Both the position numbers and the translations under genes were made by a program. Source: JABAAI01 sp965261955 (GTDB lineage: Bacteria; Spirochaetota; Leptospiria; Leptospirales; Leptonemataceae). Taken from it: a DNA stretch of 64,000 bases. The stretch covers positions 806,001-870,000 of the forward strand of contig CBDHEM010000069.1 of assembly GCA_965261955.1 (NCBI GenBank). Reading direction: 5' to 3'. Shown piece by piece: positions 34,659 to 44,487 of this stretch (position 1 is the first letter of the stretch; each line of letters begins with the position of its first letter). Under the pieces are notes generated by a model. That model did no database searches and was not told where the DNA came from. It was given only the letters and a program-made list of their open reading frames with translations.

Positions 34659-36962
34659 TCAGTTTTCTTTTTTATCGCCACGATGAGAAAAATTACGCTT
34701 CCCCTTTCTATCTGAGTCGCTGCGAGAATCATTCCTATCGTTATTCCGACCTTCATTTCGTGAAGCAGGGTGGTTCGTTGCTTGCCCGGATCTTCTAAAG
34801 GTATGAGTTCTTTTTTCGTCCTGATCACTTTCACTACCTTGACTTTTTCGATTTGTACTTGATTCTACATCCCGATGGCAAAGATCAATTCTTCCCATAC
34901 GGTCTATTCCTAAAACAATAACAGGAACCTTGTCACCTAACTTATACAGTTCATTTACAGATGCAATACGGCTGTTAGACATTTTTGAAATATGAAGCAA
35001 CCCTTCTTTACCGGGATATATTTCGATAAATGCTCCAAACTCAACGATTCGTTTGATAACTCCTTCGTATTCTGAACCTTCTTCTATTTCTCGAAAGATA
35101 TTTTCTATCATCTGTTGTGCTTTTTGATTTGCTTCCGCAGAAGTAGAAGCTATAGTTACAACTCCACTATCTTCTACATTAACTTCTGCACCGCTACGCT
35201 CTATAATATCTCTAATAATTTTTCCGCCCGGGCCAATCATTTCACCTATTCGCGAAGAGTCGATTTGAATAGTATGAATACGTGGGGCACCTTCAGGTAT
35301 TGTGGCCCTGGAATTTGGAAGGACTTTATTCATCTCATTTAATATATACATGCGTCCTTCTTCTGCTTGTTTAAGAGATTTTTGTAGAATTTTCAGATCG
35401 ATACCTGTTACTTTTAAATCTAGTTGAAAGGCTGTGATACCCTTCTCTGTACCCGCTATTTTTAAGTCCATATCACCAAAATGATCTTCTATGCCTGCAA
35501 TATCAGAAAGGATGGCTGTATTTCCCTTATCATCACTCATTAAACCCATAGCTATACCAGAAACGGGTCCACTCAAGGGAATTCCGGCTCCCATCATTGC
35601 CAAGGAACCAGAGCAAACAGATGCCATTGAAGATGACCCATTTGATTCAAGGATTTCTGAAACAACACGAATAACATAAGGGAAATCATCTTGGTTAGGA
35701 AGTACTTGTTTGAGAGAACGATAAGCTAGATTACCATGACCGATCTCTCGTCTACCTGGTCCCATCATGCGTTTAACTTCTCCTGTGGAAAAGGGAGGGA
35801 AATTATAGTGTAGCATGAAATTTTTTGTTTTTTGACCATCTAGACTTTCATAACGTTGATTATCCATTCTTGTGCCTAATGTCACCACACCCAAAGATTG
35901 AGTTTGTCCTCGTGTAAAAACAGCTGATCCATGGGCTCCCGGTAAAGGGTCCATTTCTACTGTAATATCGCGAATTTCATCCAATTTACGACCATCTGAT
36001 CGCATACCTTTTTCGAAAATCAAAGATCGTACGGCTAAATATTCAATATTATGCAGTTCTTCTTTGACGAAGAGAATTTGTTCTTTCCAATCATCAGTTC
36101 CTTTTTCTTTTAAGAGAGTTTCAAAATGTGAAACCGTTTCTTTGTACACATGCCTCACTTCATTTGCACGCTCTTCTTTCAGCTTTGGTTGGTTAGCCTG
36201 TTTCATTTTTTCTGATGCAAAATCACGTATTTCTTCAATAAATTTCTTTTCTGGAAGCCTGAGACTAACTTCTCTCTTTTTTATAGATGCAGACTTTGCT
36301 AACTTGGTTTGAATGTTTAGTTTGGATTTTATGGATTTGTGTGCAAATTCCAAAGCCAAGATCATTTCTTCATTTGTGTATTCTTTTGCACTTCCCTCAA
36401 TCATTGCGATAGCATCACTCGAACCGGCAACAAGAAGATCTAAGTCACTTTTTTCCCGATTTTCTGCATCGGGATCGGCAATAAATTTCCCATCTATACG
36501 GCCAACTAAAACTCCGGCTAGCGGCCCACTCCATGGTATATCTGATGTCATCAATACGGCAGAAGCAGCCGTTATGGCATGACCTTCTATGGCAACAGAT
36601 GGATCATGGGAAAGTACCGTAACAAGGAGTTGAACTTCACAGAAATAACCTTCAGGAAACAGAGGACGGCAAGGACGGTCAATCAGGCGAGACATAAGTG
36701 TTTCATGTTCTGCTGGTCGGCTTTCCCTTTTAAAGTATCCTCCGGGGATACGTCCAGAAGCATAAAATTTTTCCCGGTAATCAACCGTAAGTGGAAAAAA
36801 AGATTGTTCTGGCTTCGCTTCTTTTGTCGCACAAACAGTCGCTAATAAAACCAGCTTATCGCATCGATAAACAATAGCCCCATCGGATTGCTTCGCCCAT
36901 TTCCCCGTCTCGATAGATATCTCTCGACCATCGTCGTTTACTTTTTCAACAAAAACTGACAT
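34659..36962 (-). CDS. pnp: Polynucleotide phosphorylase
   Basis: A 767-residue 3'-5' exoribonuclease of the degradosome type. Two RNase-PH cores, then a KH domain (IGPGGKIIRDIIERSGAEVNV near 560) and S1 domain (EGVIKRIVEFGAFIEIYPGKEGLLH). The C-terminal 80 residues are arginine-, serine- and asparagine-rich (NRKSQGSESDQDEKRTH...), an unstructured tail that may bind RNA or partners. Follows rpsO by 45 bp. RPAEHETLMSRLIDRP and GMRSDGRKLDEIR mark the core. Confidence 0.95.
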   Translation of the reverse strand: MSVFVEKVNDDGREISIETGKWAKQSDGAIVYRCDKLVLLATVCATKEAKPEQSFFPLTVDYREKFYASGRIPGGYFKRESRPAEHETLMSRLIDRPCRPLFPEGYFCEVQLLVTVLSHDPSVAIEGHAITAASAVLMTSDIPWSGPLAGVLVGRIDGKFIADPDAENREKSDLDLLVAGSSDAIAMIEGSAKEYTNEEMILALEFAHKSIKSKLNIQTKLAKSASIKKREVSLRLPEKKFIEEIRDFASEKMKQANQPKLKEERANEVRHVYKETVSHFETLLKEKGTDDWKEQILFVKEELHNIEYLAVRSLIFEKGMRSDGRKLDEIRDITVEMDPLPGAHGSAVFTRGQTQSLGVVTLGTRMDNQRYESLDGQKTKNFMLHYNFPPFSTGEVKRMMGPGRREIGHGNLAYRSLKQVLPNQDDFPYVIRVVSEILESNGSSSMASVCSGSLAMMGAGIPLSGPVSGIAMGLMSDDKGNTAILSDIAGIEDHFGDMDLKIAGTEKGITAFQLDLKVTGIDLKILQKSLKQAEEGRMYILNEMNKVLPNSRATIPEGAPRIHTIQIDSSRIGEMIGPGGKIIRDIIERSGAEVNVEDSGVVTIASTSAEANQKAQQMIENIFREIEEGSEYEGVIKRIVEFGAFIEIYPGKEGLLHISKMSNSRIASVNELYKLGDKVPVIVLGIDRMGRIDLCHRDVESSTNRKSQGSESDQDEKRTHTFRRSGQATNHPASRNEGRNNDRNDSRSDSDRKGKRNFSHRGDKKEN

Positions 36963-37007
36963 ATTGTTTCCCCTCCGTTAAGGTGTAGCCAGTCAATGGC
37001 CAATCAT

Positions 37008-37274
37008 TTACTTACGAATACCAAGACGACTGATAAGATCCTTATAGCTTTCTGAGTTCCGATTTTTGAGATAGTCGAGGAGTCTACGTCTCCTACCAAC
37101 TAGCTTCAAAAGCCCTCTTCGTGAGTGATGGTCTCTTGTGTAGACTTTAAAATGGGTGTGTAATTCTTCTATACGTGCAGTCAGTATTGCAATCTGCACT
37201 TCTGCAGAGCCCGTATCCGCAGGATGCGTACGATATTTGTCGATGACGACCTTTTTTTTATCTCGCGTAATCAC
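37008..37274 (-). CDS. rpsO: 30S ribosomal protein S15
   Basis: An 88-residue 16S rRNA-binding protein. HPADTGSAEVQIAILTARI and HSRRGLLKLVGRRRRLLDYL are standard. Starts the rpsO-pnp-dut unit, an order common in bacteria, where PNPase often regulates its own message. Confidence 0.96.
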   Translation of the reverse strand: MITRDKKKVVIDKYRTHPADTGSAEVQIAILTARIEELHTHFKVYTRDHHSRRGLLKLVGRRRRLLDYLKNRNSESYKDLISRLGIRK

Positions 37275-37568
37275 TATTCTATATGTCTAGGTATCTATTG
37301 TGGATTTTTCCCAATCAATCTTTGATGATGAATATTCTAATCTTGTGTAGAAAGGATAGAATTGTTGTATAGTACTTTTTATGGACTTTCCAAAATAATA
37401 GGAACTCTCCTGTAAAAAATAAATGTGATCAATATAATCGATAATCATAATCGATAATCGGGATTTTTTTACCCTATAAAGTGCTATATCCATGGGAATA
37501 CCTTGAAACTTACCCTATAGCATCATCAGAAATAGAATGATGAGCTTGTTAATACCTGAGTATATTCA

Positions 37569-38663
37569 CTACGAAAACCGGTCTCGTACTTCGGTAACAA
37601 AAGACCGAACATTTTCTTCAGGAGTGCCGGGTAAAACACCATGTCCGAGAGAACAAACCCAACCAGCTCTTTCTTCGTCATTGAGGTCACATACTAAATC
37701 AAGATACTGTTTCAAAGCATCAGAAAATTCTTTTTTGGGCAATTGCAATAAAACCGGGTCAAAATTCCCTTGGATAAAACAAGGATTTAGTATTGTTTTT
37801 TGTTTTAGTGCCTTCGTTTTTGCCTTTAGAACAGAAGAAATTGACCAACGTTGGTCATACACAAAGCCTGCCCACGGGTGACTTTCACTGTAATTCATGT
37901 CATAATGGCTTTTAGTAACTCCTTTCGCAAAATAAGCTAATTGATTGGGTAAGGCCAATGAAAGCTCGCTTAATATGGGCACAATCCAATATTTGAACAT
38001 TTGTTCAGACAATTGTCCTGCTGCCGTATCGAAAATATACACTATTTCAGCTCCTTTATTTAGTTGTGCAGAGATACTATGTTTGAGAGCCGGTAATATT
38101 TTGTCACAAAAAGCACGAAAAAGCAATCCATCTTCTTCTAAAAGAGCTTTCTTTGCTAAGGTAAGGTTTCCGGAGCAATTTCCTTCTACTGCGTAGCAAA
38201 AAAGTGTCCAAATTCCTCCAACAAATCCCACCAGACTTTTATTTTTTGGAAGAACTTTTCGTGTTTCCACAATGGCTTCTTCTTGAAACTTTAAAAAAGT
38301 AATGATTTCTTCAACTGAATTTGTTTTCCTCAAAATGTCTTTTGTAAAATGCCTTTCGATATGTGGCTCTGGCCGGTAATGTAATTCTAATCCTAATCCT
38401 TCTAGAGGAAAGAGCAGGTCGCTAAATAGGATAGCAACATCAAAATCAAAATCTAGTATAGGGCCTAACGCTGTTTCTGCAGCAAGTTTTGGATTTTTAC
38501 ATAAAGACATGAAATCGTGTTTTTTCCTAAGGGACTGATAGTGCCTATGGTAACGTCCTGCTTGGCGCATAAGCCATATAGGAGGACATTTTTGAATTTT
38601 ATTTTGTAAAGCATTCTTAAACTTTAGGTTCCCTTCTTTTTGAAACGATAAACTATTTTCCAT
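37569..38663 (-). CDS. hemE: Uroporphyrinogen decarboxylase
   Basis: A 364-residue heme-pathway enzyme. PPIWLMRQAGRYH near residues 28-40 is the hallmark; FDVAILFSDLLFPLEGLGL and the C-terminal GHGVLPGTPEENV follow. The open frame starts at 38831, but the preceding 56 residues lie within cysH; the ATG at 38663 gives the normal family length and overlaps the cysH stop by about 11 bp. Indicates heme synthesis. Confidence 0.92.
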   Translation of the reverse strand: MENSLSFQKEGNLKFKNALQNKIQKCPPIWLMRQAGRYHRHYQSLRKKHDFMSLCKNPKLAAETALGPILDFDFDVAILFSDLLFPLEGLGLELHYRPEPHIERHFTKDILRKTNSVEEIITFLKFQEEAIVETRKVLPKNKSLVGFVGGIWTLFCYAVEGNCSGNLTLAKKALLEEDGLLFRAFCDKILPALKHSISAQLNKGAEIVYIFDTAAGQLSEQMFKYWIVPILSELSLALPNQLAYFAKGVTKSHYDMNYSESHPWAGFVYDQRWSISSVLKAKTKALKQKTILNPCFIQGNFDPVLLQLPKKEFSDALKQYLDLVCDLNDEERAGWVCSLGHGVLPGTPEENVRSFVTEVRDRFS

Positions 38664-39450
38664 TTTCCGCTTTATGCAAGCCACACTCGCTATTTTCAGC
38701 AGTTTCCCACCACCATCGACCAGAACGAAAATTTTCTTTTTCTGAAATAGCTCTAGTGCAGGGTTCACACCCAATACTGGGATAGCCTTGACTATGAAGT
38801 GGATGTACGGGAACTTTATTTTCTTTGGCAAAGGCTATAACTTGTTCCCAATTCCAATGCAACAAGGGGCTTACTTTGATCATTGTGTGATTATGATTGG
38901 TATCTATTTCACATATTTTTGTTTCTGTTCTTGTTATCGATTGCTGTTGGCGCAAACCGGTAAACCAAGCATCTAAACCTGATAGAGCCCTTCTTAAAGG
39001 TTTAACTTTACGAATAAAACAACATTCTTTTCGGTTTTCTAACGTTTCATAAAACGAAAAAGCTCCTTTACTTCTGACCAGCTCTTCCACATCAGATGCA
39101 TCGGGAAAATATGTATCTATTGTAGCCTTATATCGTACCCGGCAACTCTCTAAGGTTTCGTAGGTTTTCTCGTGTAGTCGCCCCGTGTCTAAAAGAAATA
39201 TACGAACTTCTTTAGGAACATCTTTAGGAATTTCTTTCGGAACGTCTTTGCAAGGGGCTTCTTTGCATAGACTTGAGATCATGTGTAAAAGAACAGTATC
39301 TTCAACACTAAAGCTACATGCAAAACCAACGCTTTGTTGTCTTTTTTTTTGAAAACGCTCTATAGTCCACTCTATAATATCCTGAGGATGTTTACCCTCA
39401 AGAGCTTTATTCCACTCTTGTATTTGATTTAAATTTATGCTTGTAGACAA
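38653..39450 (-). CDS. cysH: Adenylyl-sulfate / phosphoadenylyl-sulfate reductase
   Basis: A 265-residue assimilatory sulfate reductase. FSVEDTVLLHM and FLLDTGRLHEKTY mark the nucleotide site. The paired cysteines ECCFIRKVKP and GCEPCTRA are those of [4Fe-4S]-containing APS-type reductases; RWWWE and ECGLH end the protein. The ECGLH cysteine is the catalytic one. Probably couples with sulfite reduction and cysteine synthesis elsewhere. Co-transcribed with hemE and possibly the DUF2061 gene. Confidence 0.88.
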   Translation of the reverse strand: MSTSINLNQIQEWNKALEGKHPQDIIEWTIERFQKKRQQSVGFACSFSVEDTVLLHMISSLCKEAPCKDVPKEIPKDVPKEVRIFLLDTGRLHEKTYETLESCRVRYKATIDTYFPDASDVEELVRSKGAFSFYETLENRKECCFIRKVKPLRRALSGLDAWFTGLRQQQSITRTETKICEIDTNHNHTMIKVSPLLHWNWEQVIAFAKENKVPVHPLHSQGYPSIGCEPCTRAISEKENFRSGRWWWETAENSECGLHKAENGK

Positions 39451-39472
39451 GTTATAATAATTAAGACAACTA

Positions 39473-39760
39473 CTATTTTTTAGATTGAGTTAATTCCATT
39501 CCTATATGTATTTTAGCCCAAAAACGTTCATGAAGATAGTACAAAATAATTTTCGATAAAAACTCTATAGCCCCAATAGACCCCGCAACTGCTAAACTTC
39601 CAGTAATACAATAAGAGATAATAATCGTAGTGATAGTTGCCGTGATGCGCCAAGAGAATGTTTTTATCATACTGCGCCATCGTCTTTCTCTGACATTGCC
39701 TTTGATAAAATCATTTGCTGAGCGAGAGCTTTGATTTTTTTTTGTGCGAGTTGCCTTCAT
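39473..39760 (-). CDS. DUF2061 membrane protein
   Basis: 95 residues with two membrane segments (FSWRITATITTIIISYCITG and GAIEFLSKIILYYLHERFW) and the family's RW..MIKTFSWR start. DUF2061 proteins are often found by sulfate-assimilation genes, as here, 22 bp before cysH. Function unknown; a supporting role in sulfate uptake is inference. The true start may be the internal methionine near residue 31. Confidence 0.8.
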   Translation of the reverse strand: MKATRTKKNQSSRSANDFIKGNVRERRWRSMIKTFSWRITATITTIIISYCITGSLAVAGSIGAIEFLSKIILYYLHERFWAKIHIGMELTQSKK

Positions 39761-39957
39761 AGTTGTCGGAGAAGAGATTATAGGGTGACACGAAGCAGTG
39801 TTAATATGTGTAACGCCTCCTTAGCCACAATGCTTTGAGACGATTATGAGAGAAAATCTCTTCACGGGAAACATAACATATACCGGGACAGTAGTCTTCA
39901 ACCCCCCATCAAAATGCAACCTCTAAAAGTGGTCTATTCTTAGGTGAAAAAACAACT

Positions 39958-41781
39958 TTATGGCCCTTTGTAAATAATTTTATTCGGATACTTTGTTTTT
40001 GGATTGCTAGGCAAAGAAAGAGATTTTTCAAGATTACGAGCCTCTTCAAGTTGCTTATTTCGGTTAGCATCAACCCACCAATATGAAACAATAGAATTTT
40101 CTCTATTATATTTGTCTAAAACATATGTGGGAGTACCAAAGCGATTCCAATATAATAAACGAGTTTTATCGGACTGCCACAACAAAATATAAGGGGCTAA
40201 AGCTACTAGTCTATAATCAAGTTTACGAAGAAGTATATTGCGCCGGTCTAGATGCTCTTCGGTTTTCAATTTTTCTAAAAGTGTGTCTACTTGAATGTCT
40301 TTCAAACCAGTTATATTTGAGGAGGCAATTTCTTTGGTATACTTAGAATGGAAAAGACTTTCCGGATCTCTAAGACGAGAACCTGAAACATTTATCCAGA
40401 AAAGATCAAATTGGAAATTATCAACTTTTTCTGTAATTGTAGCGTGAGAAAGCTGTTCGATGCTAGCCTCTATACCAGATTTTTTTAAAGCCTCAACATA
40501 TATGTTCGTATGGCGTAAATCAGTTGATGAAGTGAGAAAAGAAAGAGTGAGGCTTTCACCCTTTTTTTTACGGATACCTTGATTACCTATTATCCAACCA
40601 GCCCTATCTAGAAGTAATCTCGCTTTGACAGGGTCATATTTGCAAAGGGGCACTTTTGGGTTTATGTTGTTTGCATAAAGATCTGGAAAATATGAATTCA
40701 AAAGGAAGTATTGATTAAACATCAATTTTTCATTCATTAGTTTACGATCTAGCAAATGGCATAGAGCTTTACGAACACGAATGTCTTGAAATTTTTCCCT
40801 TCGTAAATTAATTGCAAAGCCTTGGAAACTTTTGGGTTCTTTATTGTATATCTCTTGGCGTAAAACCCAATTTTTTTGTACACTTGTGAAATTTGTTTGC
40901 TGGACCCATAAAGAAGATGTGTATATGGGATATACGTCTATCTTATTTGTTTTGAATATCTCTAAAGCTGCAGTTCTATCTTCCATGAAGCGATATCGTA
41001 TATAATCAAAGTTATATTTATGCTGATTATACTTTCGTATTCTCCCCCACCAGCTAGCTCTACGTCTGAGTAGGACATATCGGTTTCGTTTAATATCTTG
41101 GATACGATAAGGACCGCTGATCACAGGGAATTCGAAATTGATTCGGTTAAAATTTTTCCCTTCCCAGATATGTTTAGGGAATGCCATAAAAGCACCAGCA
41201 TCCCAAAAAGCTTTCCAATGGCGTTTTTTTGTACGAATTTGAATAGTCTTTGCATTGAGTATTTTTGGTCTTTCAAAACGACTTAGTAATACGCGACTAG
41301 GTGTTGTTCGGTGGTCTTTATTCATGATAGTATCGTAGTAAAATTGAATATCAACGGCAGTAAGAGGCTTGCCATCGCTCCAATAGGATTCGGGGTGTAT
41401 TTTAAAAATAAAAGTTTTTTTATCGGCATTTTTTTTCCATGATTTTGCTAGTATACCTACGGGTTTGTTCTTGGTAGAATGCATTCCTATCAGAGGTTCA
41501 AAAAGTAGCCCCATAATTTGGCCTGAAGTACTCCAATTATCAAGCCAGTAATTGAGAGACTTTGGGTATGGTCCACCCCATGTCGTATAAACTCCCCCTT
41601 TTTTAGATTGAGTTGAGGAAATAGGATCAACATCGCCTTCTGTTTCTATTTTATAGCTTTTATTTATAACTGGTTTAAAGCGAAAAGTGTTTTGGTTTGG
41701 CTTACAATAAGTAAAGTTCCAAAAAATGATAGAAATAGGGAGTATTTTTAGAAAAGAATTATGGAAAATTTTAGACATCAT
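39958..41781 (-). CDS. Oligopeptide-type solute-binding lipoprotein (family 5)
   Basis: About 607 residues. The N-terminus MSKIFHNSFLKILPISIIF..., followed by FTYC, looks like a spirochaete-style lipoprotein signal. The body carries the family-5 pattern (GGVYTTWGGPYPKSLNYWLD, LLFEPLIGMH, AKSWKKNADKKTFIFKIHPE, WSDGKPLTAVDIQFYYD, NEKLMFNQYFLLNSYFPD). It would capture peptides or similar solutes for an ABC importer, but no permease genes are adjacent. The frame is open to 41946; the extra 55 codons are basic and unlike a signal peptide. No clear ribosome site is seen at 41781. Confidence 0.82.
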   Translation of the reverse strand: MMSKIFHNSFLKILPISIIFWNFTYCKPNQNTFRFKPVINKSYKIETEGDVDPISSTQSKKGGVYTTWGGPYPKSLNYWLDNWSTSGQIMGLLFEPLIGMHSTKNKPVGILAKSWKKNADKKTFIFKIHPESYWSDGKPLTAVDIQFYYDTIMNKDHRTTPSRVLLSRFERPKILNAKTIQIRTKKRHWKAFWDAGAFMAFPKHIWEGKNFNRINFEFPVISGPYRIQDIKRNRYVLLRRRASWWGRIRKYNQHKYNFDYIRYRFMEDRTAALEIFKTNKIDVYPIYTSSLWVQQTNFTSVQKNWVLRQEIYNKEPKSFQGFAINLRREKFQDIRVRKALCHLLDRKLMNEKLMFNQYFLLNSYFPDLYANNINPKVPLCKYDPVKARLLLDRAGWIIGNQGIRKKKGESLTLSFLTSSTDLRHTNIYVEALKKSGIEASIEQLSHATITEKVDNFQFDLFWINVSGSRLRDPESLFHSKYTKEIASSNITGLKDIQVDTLLEKLKTEEHLDRRNILLRKLDYRLVALAPYILLWQSDKTRLLYWNRFGTPTYVLDKYNRENSIVSYWWVDANRNKQLEEARNLEKSLSLPSNPKTKYPNKIIYKGP

Positions 41782-41957
41782 TTTATATTTTATGTGAAGC
41801 TTATAAAGCAAATGACACACTCCTCTTTTAAGCAATAACTTTATGGAATAGTAAATACGGTGAACACTTACTCTTACTAAACATTTTTGTCGAGGAGATT
41901 TACTGACATACAAAAAAAGCAAGACAAAAAAACAATTTTTGTTCACTTGGATGGACT

Positions 41958-42884
41958 GTGGATACTATTATCAGTATATCTATGCTTTGGTGGGTGATTA
42001 TTTTTATCAGCACTCTTTTTGTTCTAATTCCTTGGTATTATTCCAACATGATGATGCATCCGAACAAAAGTATTCCTAAAACGGATGGATTAAATACGAA
42101 ATTGCTTCATTCAAACTTACCACTTACGGATATTTTTTTTAAGAGTACAGATGGAACTCCTTTGAAAGGTTGGTACATAGAAAAGCAAAAGGGAGGTCCC
42201 GTTGTTATATTGGTTCATGGTTGGGGCTCATGCCGAACGGAACTATATTGCTATGTGCCTATGCTGTATAAGGCGGGTATGAATTTATTTCTTTTTGATT
42301 TACGTAATTCAGGAGAAAGTAAAGGAAATTTTTCTTCTTTCGGTCACTATGAGCAATTAGATATAATAGGAGCTGTAAAATATTTGAATGAGAGGGAAAA
42401 ACCATCCTCTATAGGTATCATTGGTTTTTCGATGGGAGCTGTATCTTCCATCTTGGCAATGGCTGCAAATAAAAAGATACAAGCGGGTATCTTTGAGGCA
42501 GGATATTCTAACTTTAAAAAAATCATGTACTATCAAGCCAAAAAGAGAATGTGGCCACTTTTTATATTTTTCCCTGTGTTGATCCCGATTTTATGCTCTC
42601 TCTTTTCTTGGCGGACAAAGTCAAATCTAAAAAACATAAGTGCAGAAAATGCAATATCGAAAATAAAAGATCGAGCTGTTTTTATTATACATTGCATTGG
42701 AGATAAAACAACTCCCCATACTCATGCGGATACCCTTTATAATGCAGCAAAAGAGCCACGAGATATTTGGAAGTGGGAAGTAAAAGATGGCGAGGGAGGG
42801 CATATCCCATCTTGGTATGTTCACCCTGAAGTGGCAGAAGACCGTATTGTTGGTTTTTTTAGGACCAATTTGAATTCAGAATGA
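41958..42884 (+). CDS. Membrane-anchored alpha/beta hydrolase
   Basis: 308 residues. An N-terminal membrane segment (residues 10-28) precedes the hydrolase core: VILVHGWGSCRTEL (oxyanion region), DLRNSGESKG, IGFSMGAVSS (nucleophile serine) and a late GGH. Family of CocE/BAAT-like or generic serine hydrolases; substrate unknown. Divergent from the solute-binding lipoprotein and directly upstream of rpmE. Confidence 0.82.
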   Translation: MDTIISISMLWWVIIFISTLFVLIPWYYSNMMMHPNKSIPKTDGLNTKLLHSNLPLTDIFFKSTDGTPLKGWYIEKQKGGPVVILVHGWGSCRTELYCYVPMLYKAGMNLFLFDLRNSGESKGNFSSFGHYEQLDIIGAVKYLNEREKPSSIGIIGFSMGAVSSILAMAANKKIQAGIFEAGYSNFKKIMYYQAKKRMWPLFIFFPVLIPILCSLFSWRTKSNLKNISAENAISKIKDRAVFIIHCIGDKTTPHTHADTLYNAAKEPRDIWKWEVKDGEGGHIPSWYVHPEVAEDRIVGFFRTNLNSE

Positions 42885-42941
42885 AATTTGTCCCTAAAAG
42901 TTTTCTTGACAGAAAGGCTTCTTTTTTACAGGACTACTCCG

Positions 42942-43142
42942 ATGAGAGTGGCCATACATCCTGAATATAAGCAAATTAAAGTCTCCTGTGGCTGTGGAGC
43001 TGAGCACAACCTTTATTCCACAAGGGCCGATATACAAATAGAAATATGCTCACAATGTCACCCTTTTTATACAGGGCAACAGAAAGTGATGGATATCGCA
43101 GGGCGAGTAGATCGTTTTAAGCGTAAATATAAACTTAGGTGA
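42942..43142 (+). CDS. rpmE: 50S ribosomal protein L31
   Basis: 66 residues, zinc-binding type: SCGCGAEH and CSQCHPFYTG. The frame opens at 42888, but the family starts at MRVAIHPEY (42942), with an AGGA about 9 bases upstream. Follows the hydrolase gene by about 57 bp. Confidence 0.93.
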   Translation: MRVAIHPEYKQIKVSCGCGAEHNLYSTRADIQIEICSQCHPFYTGQQKVMDIAGRVDRFKRKYKLR

Positions 43143-43229
43143 CATAAAAAAAGGGGTATATATACTTACCGCCACAATTAAAAAGTTTTCACGTTATACA
43201 GTAAGTCTAATTATTTAATTTTTACTTAT

Positions 43230-43352
43230 CTACTTCAATATAGCCGTATCTTTTTTATTTAAAGAATACATTTCTTTTAATTGTTTTGAAGTAGGTGTTT
43301 TACTAGGCTTCTTGGGGACTTCTTTTGGTGTGTAGCTACCTACTTTTATCAC
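43230..43352 (-). CDS. Possible 40-residue protein downstream of the DUF262 gene
   Basis: A GTG-started frame reading IKVGSYTPKEVPKKPSKTPT, followed by SKQLKEMYSLNKKDTA. It is preceded by a stop and a shifted frame ending KTELGNFKKS, so it could be a full small gene or the tail of a broken one. Not recognised. Rich in lysine and proline. Kept at low confidence because no start signal is clear. Confidence 0.3.
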   Translation of the reverse strand: MIKVGSYTPKEVPKKPSKTPTSKQLKEMYSLNKKDTAILK

Positions 43353-43400
43353 TAACTTTTTTTAAAGTTACCCAATTCTGTTTTTTTCATGTTTTTGTTT

Positions 43401-44486
43401 TTATTTCCCCGACTTTCTTCTATTATCATCTTTGCATAACATTTGACAATTTTCTTCCATAGTCTTTCCTCCTTCATGCCAAGGTGTAATATGGTCTCCT
43501 TCCATTTCTGAAATGTCAAAATGCTTTTTACAAGCCACACAAATTCCTTTTTGCTTTTCATATACTTTCTGTCTTTGGGCATCAGAAAATGCACGAATGG
43601 AAAGATATTTTTCATCGCGCGTTAGGATATATGGATAAATACCGTTCTTTTTTATCACATCATCATCGAGTATCAGTCTGGCAGTTTCTGCTTCAATTTT
43701 TTTCGTATCGCATATTTCATCTTTATATTCATTATAAAGCACACCCCAATCCACGCCTTTCATAAATTTTACTCTTTTTACTGTAAAGGTGCCCTCAACC
43801 CATGTAATCACAGATTGAAAATATATCCATAAAGCATTCGCGTTTTGATCATGCTGATGTTCCGACATATAATCCTCTATCTTTTCGTCAGAAATCCACT
43901 TAATAGCGGTTTCTAAATACTCTTGTCTAATTGGTGAGCCGTTCAAATAATCACTACCTATGCCATAGGCTGGGCATCCGCTTTTACTAAAATATCTTTT
44001 TACATCTGAAACCCACGAACCAGAGTAAACTGCATTGCGTAATTCTTGGTCTGTTAGTTTTTCACCTGCGATGTTAATTATTTTAAACCATTCTAGTTTT
44101 TCGCTATCTGTCCCACTACACAAATACACCATCAATTTATAATTCAAAATCTGATCTTTTTCGTCTTGCTGCAAATTATGAAAATACCTGTTATTAAAGG
44201 AAAAATCACCCTCTACAAACTGGCAGATTGAAATAGTTCGCTGTTGCCCGTCTATAACTTCAAAACCCTCATCTTCTCTAACTGCCCAGTACATTACGTT
44301 TAACGGGAAGCCCTTTGCTATCGTGTCAATGACGGCATCGCGTTGTTTATCCCTGTAGATAAACTCTCGCTGGTATGGTGGGCGTATATCTAATTTTCCA
44401 CCATAGCCAATAACACCTTGCTCGTCATTGTCTTGGTAACCTTTGGTTAATGCATCGACCGTAATTTCTTTGAGTTCTATTTTCAT
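43401..44486 (-). CDS. DUF262 domain protein with C-terminal HNH nuclease domain
   Basis: 361 residues. Near residues 75-85 is VIDGQQRTISICQF, the DGQQR signature of the DUF262 (ParB/Srx-like) fold, which binds or hydrolyses nucleotides in GmrSD- and SspE-like restriction proteins. The C-terminus is an HNH domain: CVACKKHFDISEMEGDHITP, then NCQMLCKDDNRRKSG. Together this suggests a nucleotide-regulated DNA endonuclease. It starts one base after the methyltransferase stop, so they are a coupled pair. DNA target and trigger are unknown. Confidence 0.82.
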   Translation of the reverse strand: MKIELKEITVDALTKGYQDNDEQGVIGYGGKLDIRPPYQREFIYRDKQRDAVIDTIAKGFPLNVMYWAVREDEGFEVIDGQQRTISICQFVEGDFSFNNRYFHNLQQDEKDQILNYKLMVYLCSGTDSEKLEWFKIINIAGEKLTDQELRNAVYSGSWVSDVKRYFSKSGCPAYGIGSDYLNGSPIRQEYLETAIKWISDEKIEDYMSEHQHDQNANALWIYFQSVITWVEGTFTVKRVKFMKGVDWGVLYNEYKDEICDTKKIEAETARLILDDDVIKKNGIYPYILTRDEKYLSIRAFSDAQRQKVYEKQKGICVACKKHFDISEMEGDHITPWHEGGKTMEENCQMLCKDDNRRKSGK

Positions 44487-44487
44487 T

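Noticed and set aside
34571..34834. 87-residue frame between dut and pnp
   Set aside because: Overlaps both real genes in another frame.
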